Origin: Anaerolineae bacterium
GTDB taxonomy: Bacteria; Chloroflexota; Anaerolineae; 4572-78; J111
Direction of reading: 5' to 3'
DNA: 58,829 nucleotides
Assembly: GCA_016931895.1 (NCBI GenBank)
Contig: JAFGDY010000162.1
Coordinates: 1-58,829, forward strand
Both the position numbers and the translations under genes were made by a program. Every line of letters begins with the position of its first letter. Position 1 is the stretch's first letter. A model generated the notes under the pieces. That model saw nothing but the letters and a program-made list of their open reading frames with translations, searched no databases and was not told the DNA's origin. This document shows positions 15,661 to 23,240 of the stretch, one piece after another.

Positions 15661-17493
15661 CACCCGCCCATTGCCCGGTTTACCGTTTGGCTGGCCCGCC
15701 GGTTTGGTTACTTCCTGTTCCACCCGGGCCTGCAATTGATAGATTTTGCGATAAATTCCCTCCTGGGTCATAAGGTCCTGGTGATTGCCTTGTTGAATCA
15801 CCCGGCCTTTGTCCAGCACCAGAATTTTGTCGGCCTGCATCACGGTTTGGATGCGGTGGGCGATGATGAAGGTGGTGCGTTCCTTTTGCAGCCGTTCCAG
15901 GGCGGCGTGAATGTGCGCCTCGGTTTCAGTGTCTACCGAGGAAACCGCATCGTCAAAGATCAGGATGCGTGGGTCCTTCAGCAAGGTGCGGGCAATGGTC
16001 ACCCGCTGCTTTTGGCCGCCGGACAGGGTAACGCCTTTTTCCCCAACCAGGGTGTTGTACCCTTCAGGGAAGGTCATGATCACATCGTGAATAGCCGCCG
16101 CCCTGGCCGCTGCTTCCACTTCCTCATCCGTCACCTGACGATTGACGCCGTAGGCGATGTTCTCACGGATGGTGCGGGAGAAGAGGAAAGGCTCTTGCTC
16201 CACAATGCCAATTTGTTGCCGCAGTTCGTGTTTGGCGTAGTCGCGCAATTCAATCTGGTCCAGCAGAATGTGGCCCTCGTAGTCGTAAAAACGAGGCAGC
16301 AGATTGACCAGGCTGCTCTTGCCGGACCCGGTTGCGCCCAATAGGGCAATGGTTTGCCCCGGTTCAGCCTGAAAGGAGACGTTGTGCAGGACCGTGGCGC
16401 TGCCGTCGTACTCAAAAGAGACATCCCGGAATTCGATGGCGCCTCGCAAGGGTTTAGTCGGCTTGAGCGTACTCTGGCCCAATTGTTCTTGCTCTTTAGT
16501 AAGAATTTCGCTGATGCGATTGTAAGAAACCAAGCCCATTGAGGTTTGGATAATCAAACGCCCCATGTTTTGCATCGGCCAGATAATCCAGATGACCAAG
16601 CCGGCTGCCGCCATGTATGTGCCAATGGTGATTTCACCGTTGATGGCCATGATCGCGCCCAACACAAAGATGAACACCATTTGCGTGCCGGAGATGATCT
16701 CAGAAATGGGCCAGAAAAAAGCATGTAGCATCAACAACTGCCGCCCGCGTTGAAATTGTCCCTGGTTGACCTCGTCGAATTTATTGATCTCATATTTCTG
16801 GCGAGCAAAGGCTTTGACCACCCGCACCCCGCTCAGATTTTCTTGCAGGGTGGTGGAGAGCAGTCCTTCTTGTTCCTGGTGCAATTCGTAAGCGGTGTGA
16901 ATTTTTCTAAAAAACAGGATCGAGATGGTCAGGACAATGGGCATGGACATAATTGAGAACAGGCCCAGCTTCACGTTCAGGCTCAACAGGGTTGCCCAAT
17001 TGATGATAAAAAGTAAGGCAATGCGGCCCACGCCAATCATCTGTTCCGCAAAAAGACGGCGAATAGTATCCACGTCGGAACTGCAACGCTGCACCAGATC
17101 CCCGGTTTGGGCGTGGTCGTGATAACTAAAGCTCAGGCGTTGGAGGTGGTCAAACAGGTAATTGCGCAGCCGCAAAATTGCCCCTTCGGCCGAGCGAGCA
17201 GCCATTTTGCCGCTGATAAAGGTGAAACCGCCCTGAAAAACCGACAGCCCCACAAAGCCCAGGGCAATGAGGTAAAAGGGCATGGTGACGGTTTTCTGGA
17301 TGAGCATATCGTCAACAAAGTATTGCAGCAGCAGGTACATCCCGCTTCTGGCCGCCGTGGCCAGGGCCAAACTAAGTATTGCGCCCAGGTAAAGCCAGTG
17401 AAAACCGGCCAGTAAGCGCCACATCCCCACCAGGCGTTTGGACGATAACGTCTGCTTTAAATCTAGCGGTGGATAAATAGGATGTTGCTTCAT
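15643..17493 (-). CDS. ABC exporter half-transporter with degenerate ATP site
   Basis: The 616-aa protein has six membrane helices and an NBD with Walker A GATGSGKSS, a canonical LSGGQKQRV signature and a Walker B reading ILIFDDAVSSVD, where the catalytic Glu is Asp. The switch His is present (IIAHRIQT). This marks it as the degenerate subunit of a heterodimeric exporter, paired with the gene that follows. The start is the ATG at 17493, preceded by GGGAG; the open frame continues 88 codons further but overlaps the small gene upstream. The C-terminus is a short Gly/Pro/Asn tail (QPNGKPGNGRVKELVR). The substrate is not evident. The two small paralogous genes upstream may belong to the same transcript. 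Confidence 0.92.
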   Translation of the reverse strand: MKQHPIYPPLDLKQTLSSKRLVGMWRLLAGFHWLYLGAILSLALATAARSGMYLLLQYFVDDMLIQKTVTMPFYLIALGFVGLSVFQGGFTFISGKMAARSAEGAILRLRNYLFDHLQRLSFSYHDHAQTGDLVQRCSSDVDTIRRLFAEQMIGVGRIALLFIINWATLLSLNVKLGLFSIMSMPIVLTISILFFRKIHTAYELHQEQEGLLSTTLQENLSGVRVVKAFARQKYEINKFDEVNQGQFQRGRQLLMLHAFFWPISEIISGTQMVFIFVLGAIMAINGEITIGTYMAAAGLVIWIIWPMQNMGRLIIQTSMGLVSYNRISEILTKEQEQLGQSTLKPTKPLRGAIEFRDVSFEYDGSATVLHNVSFQAEPGQTIALLGATGSGKSSLVNLLPRFYDYEGHILLDQIELRDYAKHELRQQIGIVEQEPFLFSRTIRENIAYGVNRQVTDEEVEAAARAAAIHDVIMTFPEGYNTLVGEKGVTLSGGQKQRVTIARTLLKDPRILIFDDAVSSVDTETEAHIHAALERLQKERTTFIIAHRIQTVMQADKILVLDKGRVIQQGNHQDLMTQEGIYRKIYQLQARVEQEVTKPAGQPNGKPGNGRVKELVR

Positions 17494-17576
17494 CAGACAT
17501 CTCCCAACATTGAATAGGGTAAGACAAATTGGCGCAGAAGCAAAGGCTTTATTGTTTGCCTCTGCGCCCCATCTCT

Positions 17577-17807
17577 TTACCGATTGACGGTGACATGCTC
17601 TGCCGGCGAAGCCGTGGCCAGATTCTGCAAAGTTAAGCCACCCTTTACCAACTGCATGCCCAACCAATTGACCGCCCGGCGATACAGCTTTAAGCTGACC
17701 CCATTGTCTCGCCCGGCGTTTCCCAACAGTTGCCGATATTGTTTTTCCCGCAACCAATCCTTTACTTGTTCTTGATAGACGAGGTGATGCGTTTCTAACG
17801 TAAGCAT
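17577..17807 (-). CDS. Small protein, copy 1 of a paralogous pair
   Basis: The 76-aa protein is clearly related to the next upstream gene: both share LVYQE..K..LRE, a variable basic stretch (QYRQLLGNA in this copy), then LKLYR.AVNWLG.QLVK.G. The central part can form amphipathic helices and the NWLGxQLVKxG segment could lie on a membrane surface; there is no signal peptide or true membrane span. GGAGAG precedes the ATG. No named family is recognised, though small Chloroflexota proteins with a similar ending are familiar to me. It lies about 80 bases before the ABC exporter pair, which suggests co-transcription. It could be an exported peptide, an accessory factor or unrelated. Confidence 0.7.
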   Translation of the reverse strand: MLTLETHHLVYQEQVKDWLREKQYRQLLGNAGRDNGVSLKLYRRAVNWLGMQLVKGGLTLQNLATASPAEHVTVNR

Positions 17808-17825
17808 GGTTAAACTCTCCTAACT

Positions 17826-17931
17826 ATAAGAGGCAAAAACCGCCGGGTTTGTGACGGTTGGCTCCGTCTCATTCATCAGTTCCCATGAGTTTCCCTGGGA
17901 GACCGGGACCTCTGGGGGGCTTTTGCCTTAT
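17826..17931 (-). repeat. Long imperfect hairpin between the paralogous small genes
   Basis: Arms ATAAGaGGCAAAAACC (17826-17841) and GGCTTTTGCCTTAT (17918-17931) pair over about 14 bp with one bulge and one G-U. Smaller stems lie inside, for example ACGG/CCGT and GTCTC/GAGAC on the minus strand. It starts at the stop codon of the upstream gene and ends before the ribosome-binding site of the next. It may be a processing or attenuation structure or a small inverted-repeat element; it matches no riboswitch consensus that I can recall. Confidence 0.5.
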
Positions 17932-18179
17932 GAGTATCTTAACCGATGGTTCTTGACATCCTGTGTCAGTATTTCTGGGGTCGTTGAACCATAGGTTTCC
18001 AGTTTGGTACCCCATTTCACCAACTGTATTCCCAGCCAATTGACCGCCTGCCGGTACAACTTTAAGGTAAGGCCTTGTTCTGATTTGACCCTTTGCAGTA
18101 AGTGCCGACGGTTGATTTCCCGTAAGCGGTTTTTAGATTCTTCCTGGTACACCAAATAAGATAGTTCTGTATTAAACAT
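17928..18179 (-). CDS. Small protein, copy 2 of a paralogous pair
   Basis: The 83-aa protein starting MFNTELSYLVYQEESK aligns over its whole length with the downstream 76-aa protein, so the ATG at 18179 gives matching N-termini. A longer form of 112 aa, starting at 18266 behind a strong AAGGAGGGG, is possible and would add a hydrophobic leader-like stretch (LVNLYILLNLKLIIE). The shared core is YQEExKxxLRE, then GLTLKLYRQAVNWLGIQLVKWG. No family is recognised. The start choice matters: the longer form would put a possible membrane anchor on one paralog only. Confidence 0.62.
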   Translation of the reverse strand: MFNTELSYLVYQEESKNRLREINRRHLLQRVKSEQGLTLKLYRQAVNWLGIQLVKWGTKLETYGSTTPEILTQDVKNHRLRYS

Positions 18180-18324
18180 GTTAGGACCTGCTAAATCTTT
18201 CTGTTCAATTATAAGTTTTAAGTTTAAAAGAATGTACAAATTTACTAAATATGGATTTTCCATCATAATAATAATAGCCCCTCCTTTTTAATTTTACGTT
18301 CTCTTTGATAAAAAGTTTTCACCA

Positions 18325-18359
18325 CAAAAACAAAAAGCCGCAGTGGGGTGCTCTGCGGC
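18325..18359 (-). terminator. Second of two tandem terminators
   Basis: GCCGCAG / CTGCGGC with a 9-base loop is followed on the minus strand by TTTTTGTTTTTG. It uses nearly the same stem as the terminator 50 bases upstream. Confidence 0.75.
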
Positions 18360-18383
18360 CTGGGTGCTGGGATTGAACCCAAA

Positions 18384-18417
18384 CAAAAAGCCGCAGACGG
18401 TAGTGCTGTCTGCGGCT
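18384..18417 (-). terminator. First of two tandem terminators behind the 34-codon gene
   Basis: A perfect 10-bp stem AGCCGCAGAC / GTCTGCGGCT with a 9-base loop, followed by TTTTTG on the minus strand. It lies 25 bases after the stop of the small gene. Confidence 0.85.
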
Positions 18418-18441
18418 CTGTGGTTTCTGGCTTAAATCAGC

Positions 18442-18546
18442 TCAACCTCCGGAGTCAGCAGACACACTACGACAAGGCGCAACAGAATCACCGTTGGGCA
18501 CGGCAAAAACAAGAGCAGTGGCCTTATCATCATCAAACATATTCAT
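18442..18546 (-). CDS. 34-residue peptide with its own promoter and terminators
   Basis: This gene is too short for usual gene finders. It reads MNMFDDDKATALVFAVPNGD and then SVAPCRSVSADSGG, with a single Cys at position 25 and an acidic start. A full expression unit surrounds it: a TTGACG-N17-TATGCT promoter, a leader of about 40 bases, GAAAGGAG 11 bases before the ATG, and two strong terminators. It is therefore probably an abundant short transcript. There is no obvious membrane span or double-Gly leader, though it ends in GG. It lies upstream of two small paralogous genes and a heterodimeric ABC exporter, so a modified or exported peptide is possible, but that is inference. The transcript could instead act as a small RNA. 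Confidence 0.6.
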   Translation of the reverse strand: MNMFDDDKATALVFAVPNGDSVAPCRSVSADSGG

Positions 18547-18593
18547 CTGTGTCTGCACTCCTTTCGTTAAGGTTAAATTAAAACGCAAAGGAT

Positions 18594-18622
18594 AGCATAT
18601 CACAAGTTTTGAGGGCCGTCAA
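18594..18622 (-). promoter_or_regulatory. Strong sigma70-type promoter of the 34-codon gene
   Basis: On the minus strand TTGACG, exactly 17 bases, TATGCT. Transcription would start near 18587. It is divergent to the promoter of the winged-helix regulator, about 60 bases away. Confidence 0.75.
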
Positions 18623-18682
18623 CCCCCCCGCCAACTTTTTTAAGGTTGACTTATCAAACCCGGCAGTGGGACTTTGGTCATC

Positions 18683-18711
18683 TTGGTTATTTTCTATCAA
18701 CTGTATATAAT
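18683..18711 (+). promoter_or_regulatory. Sigma70-type promoter of the polysaccharide-locus regulator
   Basis: TTGGTT, 17 bases, perfect TATAAT. The predicted start site lies inside the palindromes described at 18711-18740. Confidence 0.6.
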
Positions 18712-18740
18712 TCAATTATTGAAATTCAAATTTTGAATTT
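18711..18740. promoter_or_regulatory. Overlapping operator palindromes
   Basis: TTCAAT-T-ATTGAA (18711-18723) overlaps the -10 and start site; AAATTCAAA-T-TTTGAATTT (18722-18740) follows directly. They share the TTGAA/TTCAA half-site and lie just before the regulator's start codon, so autoregulation by the encoded winged-helix protein is likely. Confidence 0.6.
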
Positions 18741-18763
18741 TGAAGAAGCCTCTGTTTGCCGGT

Positions 18764-19279
18764 ATGATGAAGTCGTCAGAAAATTATGATTTACAAATTC
18801 TCAATCATATTGAGAAAAATCCTGATACCACCCAGGCGGATCTGGCCACACAATTGGATGTGGCGGTGGGCAGTGTCAATTGGTATATCAAGCGGTTAAT
18901 CAACAAAGGTTGCATTAAAGTAACCCAGATGGAGCGCCGCCGGCTGCGCTATTTGCTAACCCCAAAAGGGATGGCCGAAAAGACCCGTTTGACCAAAGAG
19001 TTTATGCAAATGTCGCTGCACTGGTACCGGGTGACGCGCAGGGATTCGCGGCGGCTTCTGGACGAGATCAAAAAGGCGGGGTACGATACTGTGTGCCTCA
19101 AAGGAGATGGCGACCTGGCCGAGATTGTTTATTTGAGTTGCCTGGAAGCAAAGATAAGGGTTAAGCAGGAGATTGACCCTGCCTATCCGGCGTTCAGGAT
19201 AGAGGACTTTAAGACAGTGGTGGATTGGCCGGGGGAGATGTTAAGGTCAAATGATAGGAAACGAAGCGAACAAGCGTAA
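18764..19279 (+). CDS. Winged-helix transcriptional regulator of the polysaccharide locus
   Basis: The 171-aa protein starts with a MarR/EPS-associated type winged helix: NYDLQILNHIEKNPDTTQAD, a recognition helix in VAVGSVNWYIKRLINKG and the wing around VTQMERRRLRYLLTPKG. A C-terminal domain (RRDSRRLLDEIKKAGYDTVC...GDLAEIVYLSCLEAKI) may bind a ligand; it resembles a Rossmann-like half-domain. The TTG at 18740 would give 179 aa but lies inside the operator and near the start of transcription, so the ATG at 18764 is preferred. It is the first gene of the polysaccharide cluster, 18 bases before the first sugar enzyme, and probably controls it and itself. Confidence 0.82.
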   Translation: MMKSSENYDLQILNHIEKNPDTTQADLATQLDVAVGSVNWYIKRLINKGCIKVTQMERRRLRYLLTPKGMAEKTRLTKEFMQMSLHWYRVTRRDSRRLLDEIKKAGYDTVCLKGDGDLAEIVYLSCLEAKIRVKQEIDPAYPAFRIEDFKTVVDWPGEMLRSNDRKRSEQA

Positions 19280-19297
19280 TGAGAATTGGAGAGAAAA

Positions 19298-20266
19298 GTG
19301 ATCCAGGGCAAACGGATTTTGATCACAGGCGGGGGCGGTTTTGTTGGTTCGCATTTGGGTGAGCGGTTGGCTGCGCACAACCAACTTGTCATTTATGATA
19401 ATGGCCATCGAGACGCCGTTCAATATACTGACTTGCTTGATGCGCCCAACGTTACCTTTATTAAAGGGGATGTTTTAGATACCGCCCAATTGTGTCGGGC
19501 GATGCAAGATTGCCAGATGGTGGTTCATCTGGCGGCCATTGCTGGCATTGATTCGGTGATCAAAAAACCTATCATCACCATGCAGGTCAATTTGCTGGGC
19601 ACCAAAAATGCTTTGGATGCGGCGATTCAGGCAAGCGGAGTAACCCGCTTTGTAGATTTTTCAACCAGTGAAGTGTATGGCCCTTACGTTTATCGGGCCG
19701 ACGAGAACGGCTTGACTACCCAGGGGCCGGTTGGCGAGATGCGTTGGAGTTATGCCGTGAGCAAATTGGCGGCTGAACATTTGACGCATTGTTATTATGA
19801 AGAATACAAACTGCCGGTGGTGACCATTCGCCCGTTCAATGTTTATGGCCCCCGGCAGGTTGGCGAAGGAGCGGTCCATCGTTTCATTATGGCTGCTCTA
19901 CGTCGGGAGACGTTGACCATTTATGGGGATGGTAATCAAATCCGGGCCTGGTGTTATGTTGATGACTTTGTGAATGGCGTGCTGCTGGCCCTGGAAAAAG
20001 AAGAAGCCGTGGGCCAGGTATTTAACCTGGGCGATCCAAAACAGACCGTCTCGATTTTGGGACTGGCCGAACACATTGTCAGGTTGACAGGCAGCCAGGC
20101 TAAAATTCAGTTTCAAGAAGCAACTATGCCTGATGTGCAAGTGCGGGTGCCTTCTATTCACAAAGCCAGGCAAGTATTGGGTTACGAACCGGCTACCGGC
20201 TTGGAAGAGGGGTTGAGCCAGACGATTAGGTGGTATCAGGAGCGTTCAAAATGGGCACACGTTTAA
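19298..20266 (+). CDS. NAD-dependent nucleotide-sugar epimerase/dehydratase (extended SDR)
   Basis: The 322-aa enzyme has the Rossmann motif ITGGGGFVGSHL at the N-terminus, a Thr/Ser-containing FSTSEVYGPYV strand, the catalytic pair in SYAVSKLAAEH (YxxxK) and the typical VYGPRQVGEGAV and GDGNQIRAWCYVDDF segments of UDP-glucose 4-epimerase and UDP-glucuronate decarboxylase relatives. It probably epimerises or decarboxylates a UDP-sugar for the polysaccharide; the exact substrate cannot be read. GTG at 19298 with GGAGAG just upstream is the best start; a TTG at 19286 is the alternative. The next SDR gene overlaps its end. Confidence 0.88.
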   Translation: MIQGKRILITGGGGFVGSHLGERLAAHNQLVIYDNGHRDAVQYTDLLDAPNVTFIKGDVLDTAQLCRAMQDCQMVVHLAAIAGIDSVIKKPIITMQVNLLGTKNALDAAIQASGVTRFVDFSTSEVYGPYVYRADENGLTTQGPVGEMRWSYAVSKLAAEHLTHCYYEEYKLPVVTIRPFNVYGPRQVGEGAVHRFIMAALRRETLTIYGDGNQIRAWCYVDDFVNGVLLALEKEEAVGQVFNLGDPKQTVSILGLAEHIVRLTGSQAKIQFQEATMPDVQVRVPSIHKARQVLGYEPATGLEEGLSQTIRWYQERSKWAHV

Positions 20267-21198
20267 TTGTACCCGGCGCCTCCGGATTCATTGGACGTAA
20301 CTTGATTCAAGCTGTGCCTGCCGATTGGGAGGTGATTGCTTGTTATCACCACAGTCACGATTTTCCGGCGTGGGTTGAGCAATTGGCCTTGTCTCAGGTG
20401 AGCGCGGTGCAATGCGATTTGACCGACCAGGCGGCGGTCGGCAGGCTGGCCGATCAGGTTGGCTCTGATTTTGACGCCTGTGTTTTTTTAGCCGCAAATG
20501 GCGACCCGGCTTATTCTGTTGACCATCCGGTTGAGGATTTACAGGCCAACGTTATAACCGTATTGAATTTTTTGAGCCATTTCCGGGTGGGAAAATTTAT
20601 TTACTTTTCATCGGGGGCCGTTTATGATGGTTGGCAGGGGCCTATCTCTCCTGGGGCCACTGTTTCGCCGCGTTTACCTTACGCCATTTCCAATTGGGCC
20701 AGCGAACATTACGTGCGGGCCTTCACTCATCAAGGCCGGATTGGGCAGTACGTGAACCTGCGTTTTTTTGGCGCTTACGGCCCTTATGAACCGGGCCGTA
20801 AAATTTACACCAAACTGGTGCGCCGTTTTGCCTTTGATCGCCAGCCTCAATTCACCATTCGCGGCGATGGCCGAAACTATATTGACGCCATGTACGTGGC
20901 CGATACAATTGCGGGTATCTATACTATTTTGGCAGGCGATAAAGCCAATCTGACCCTTGATTTTTGTAGCGGTACACCCTTGACCATCAATGAATTGGTC
21001 TGCACCGCCGCGCGAGCGTTTGACCTTGACCCGGTGAAAATTGAGCACATAGGGCACGTGCCGGAATACATCAATTTTTACGCTTCCGCCGAACCAATGG
21101 CGCGTTTGTTTGATTTTAAGCCAACCATCTCCCTGCCGGATGGCCTGGAGCGGCTAGCCGATTTTTTGAAGCAAAGTGAGCAAAGTGACTATGCCTGA
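20251..21198 (+). CDS. Extended SDR protein with altered catalytic motif
   Basis: The 315-aa protein is an NAD-binding SDR: IVPGASGFIGRNL near the N-terminus, then VFLAANGDPAYSVDHP, FIYFSSGAVYDGW and RFFGAYGPYEPGRKIY. The expected YxxxK reads YAISN, with Asn instead of Lys (PYAISNWASEHYV), so normal SDR catalysis should be weakened or changed. It may be a dTDP-4-dehydrorhamnose reductase-like or epimerase-like enzyme that uses another residue, or a binding protein. The start at 20251 follows AGGAGC and overlaps the end of the previous gene by 16 bases; the next gene also overlaps, so these are translated together. Confidence 0.82.
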   Translation: MGTRLIVPGASGFIGRNLIQAVPADWEVIACYHHSHDFPAWVEQLALSQVSAVQCDLTDQAAVGRLADQVGSDFDACVFLAANGDPAYSVDHPVEDLQANVITVLNFLSHFRVGKFIYFSSGAVYDGWQGPISPGATVSPRLPYAISNWASEHYVRAFTHQGRIGQYVNLRFFGAYGPYEPGRKIYTKLVRRFAFDRQPQFTIRGDGRNYIDAMYVADTIAGIYTILAGDKANLTLDFCSGTPLTINELVCTAARAFDLDPVKIEHIGHVPEYINFYASAEPMARLFDFKPTISLPDGLERLADFLKQSEQSDYA

Positions 21199-22618
21199 CC
21201 CGGTGGTGGTGATTGGGGCCGGGCCGGCGGGGATGTCGGCGGCCTGGCAATTGGCCCGGCGAGGCGCGCCGGTGGTGGTGCTTGAGCGTGATAGCGTGGT
21301 GGGTGGCCTGGCTAAAACCGTTTCTCATTGGGAGGGATTTTGTTACGATTATGGCCCCCATACGTTTCACATCCGCGAAACAGAAACAAGCCGGTGGATT
21401 GTGACTGAGATAAAAAGCTTACTTGGCCGTCAGTACACGGTGCTGGGCCGTGGCACGCGGCTTTTTTTGCAGGGTAAGTATTTAGCCTATCCGCCCAAAT
21501 TCCAGGAGGTATTACGTAAGGTCAGAGTGGGGTTGGGGTTTCGGATTGTATGGGACTACTTGTATGCCTCGATTCGATACGCCCTACATCCTCCGCAACA
21601 AGAGGACTCGTTTGAGGATTGGGGGGTGCGAAACCTGGGCCGCACCCTTTATGATACCTTTTTTGGCATTTACTCCGAGAAAGTTTGGGGCATCCCGATG
21701 TCCCAGGTTTCTTCACGCCAGGCTCAGCGCGTGGCCAAGTTGAATCTGAAGAACATCATCCTGCGCATGTTCAAAGTCAAGGCCGACCCGGATACCTATT
21801 TTGTGGAGTATCTTTATCCGCATGGGGGCATTGGCACCTTGTACCGGCGGATGGCCGAGGAAACAAAGGCGCGTGGCGGCGTTATTCATTTAAAGGCCAC
21901 GGCCACGCGCATTGAGACTGATGAGCAACGGATAAGGGCAGTGGTTTATGAACAAGACGGCCAGAAACATACCGTGTTTTGTAACCATCTGGTTTCAACC
22001 TTGCCCCTCACCGAGTTAACGGCAATGATGACGCCCGCCTTGCCGCCAACAATCTTGGCCGGAGCGTCTGGCTTACACTATCGTAGTCTCATCCTGATTT
22101 TTTTGAGGGTTAACCGTTCCTGGCTCACCGATTATCACTGGTGTTATTTGATTGAGCCGCAGTTTGCCTGCAATCGTTTTTCGGAGCAGAAGAACGTTAG
22201 CCCGGATCTGTTGCCGGAACAATGGACAGTTTTGTGTGTTGAGGCCGGTTGTGAATATGGGGATGATCGCTGGCAAATGGCCGACGAGTCCCTGGCCGGC
22301 TTGGCGATCCAAGATATGGTAGCAATGGGTATCCTTAAGGCCGGGGAAGTGGAGGGACATGCCGTTGTGCGAATCCGGCATGCCTATCCAATTTATAAAT
22401 TAGGCTTTGAGCAAAAACTACACGATTTGTTGGAACATCTACATCAATTTGATAATTTTTACACAATTGGCCGGCATGGGTTGTATATGAATAACAGCAT
22501 GGACGAGAATGTGGAGATGGGCATGCGGGTGGCTGAACATATTGCCCAGGCTGAATCAAGAGGGGTTTGGTGGCAAAATGTGTTAAAGTGGACCCAGTTA
22601 GAGGATTATGGAAGATAG
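21191..22618 (+). CDS. FAD-dependent amine oxidase-type oxidoreductase
   Basis: The 475-aa protein begins with PVVVIGAGPAGMSAAWQLARRG and VVVLERDSVVGGLAKT, the dinucleotide-binding motif of the protoporphyrinogen oxidase / UDP-galactopyranose mutase / amine oxidase group. YGPHTFHIRE and YLYPHGGIGTLYRRMAEE are typical of the relatives found in polysaccharide clusters that are annotated as NAD(P)/FAD-dependent proteins. It probably acts on a sugar nucleotide or lipid-linked sugar in the cytoplasm. ATG at 21191 is used; GTG codons at 21176 and 21185 are alternatives. It overlaps both neighbours. Confidence 0.85.
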   Translation: MPDPVVVIGAGPAGMSAAWQLARRGAPVVVLERDSVVGGLAKTVSHWEGFCYDYGPHTFHIRETETSRWIVTEIKSLLGRQYTVLGRGTRLFLQGKYLAYPPKFQEVLRKVRVGLGFRIVWDYLYASIRYALHPPQQEDSFEDWGVRNLGRTLYDTFFGIYSEKVWGIPMSQVSSRQAQRVAKLNLKNIILRMFKVKADPDTYFVEYLYPHGGIGTLYRRMAEETKARGGVIHLKATATRIETDEQRIRAVVYEQDGQKHTVFCNHLVSTLPLTELTAMMTPALPPTILAGASGLHYRSLILIFLRVNRSWLTDYHWCYLIEPQFACNRFSEQKNVSPDLLPEQWTVLCVEAGCEYGDDRWQMADESLAGLAIQDMVAMGILKAGEVEGHAVVRIRHAYPIYKLGFEQKLHDLLEHLHQFDNFYTIGRHGLYMNNSMDENVEMGMRVAEHIAQAESRGVWWQNVLKWTQLEDYGR

Positions 22619-22619
22619 G

Positions 22620-23240
22620 ATGAACAGTGAACGTGACCTGCACGAACGGGTGGCTCAAACAGAAAGCCACGAGGCGCAACTTCAGGGAATTGTTGGTTGG
22701 TTTTACAATTTCTACCGCCAGGCTACCTTTGAATTCCTGGCCCGCTTACCCCAGGCTCGGGCGCTTGAGATAGGCTGCGGCGAAGGCACTTTACTGCGCG
22801 GGTTGGATATTGAAGTTATCCAACTGGATATCTCGGTACATCGTTTAAATAAGGCGCGTAATGAAAATGCTCGTTTGCTTTGCGCCGATGGGCTGGAATT
22901 GCCGTTTGTTGAGGCCAGCTTTGAGGGGGTTTTATTGATTGCGGTGCTCGAACACGTTAGCCAACCGGAGCGGATGGTGTCCGAAGTGAGTCGTATCCTC
23001 AAACCCGGCGGTGAGGTGGCCATCTTGGTGCCCAATGATGTGTGGATGAGTTTGGGGCGCTTAATTCTATTCAAGTGGCCGCCGCGTTATCCAGATCACC
23101 TTTCTTGGATTTCGCCCCGACGTATCCGGCGCATGGCCGGAAAGGATTTTAAGGTATCTGCCGCGTATGCGCTGCCATTGAGGCAATTGCCGTTTGCCTT
23201 GAATATGTATTACTGGGTTACTTTGAAAAAATATGAATAA
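22620..23240 (+). CDS. Class I SAM-dependent methyltransferase
   Basis: The 206-aa enzyme shows motif I ALEIGCGEGTLLRG, the acidic loop QLDISVHRL, ADGLELPFVEASFEGVLLIAVLEHV (motif II) and ILKPGGEVAILVPN (motif III). Within this cluster it probably methylates a sugar or a lipid-linked intermediate. GGAAG precedes the ATG at 22620; the ATG at 22608 overlaps the previous gene and is possible. The end overlaps the start of the next gene. Confidence 0.87.
   Translation: MNSERDLHERVAQTESHEAQLQGIVGWFYNFYRQATFEFLARLPQARALEIGCGEGTLLRGLDIEVIQLDISVHRLNKARNENARLLCADGLELPFVEASFEGVLLIAVLEHVSQPERMVSEVSRILKPGGEVAILVPNDVWMSLGRLILFKWPPRYPDHLSWISPRRIRRMAGKDFKVSAAYALPLRQLPFALNMYYWVTLKKYE

Noticed and set aside
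17826-17931. Riboswitch (cobalamin, cyclic-di-GMP or SAM type)
   Set aside because: The structure is real but none of the conserved boxes of these classes is present.
18361-18390. tRNA T-arm-like sequence (GGGTTCAATCCCA on the minus strand)
   Set aside because: No acceptor, D or anticodon arm can be formed around it; the flanks are terminator stems.
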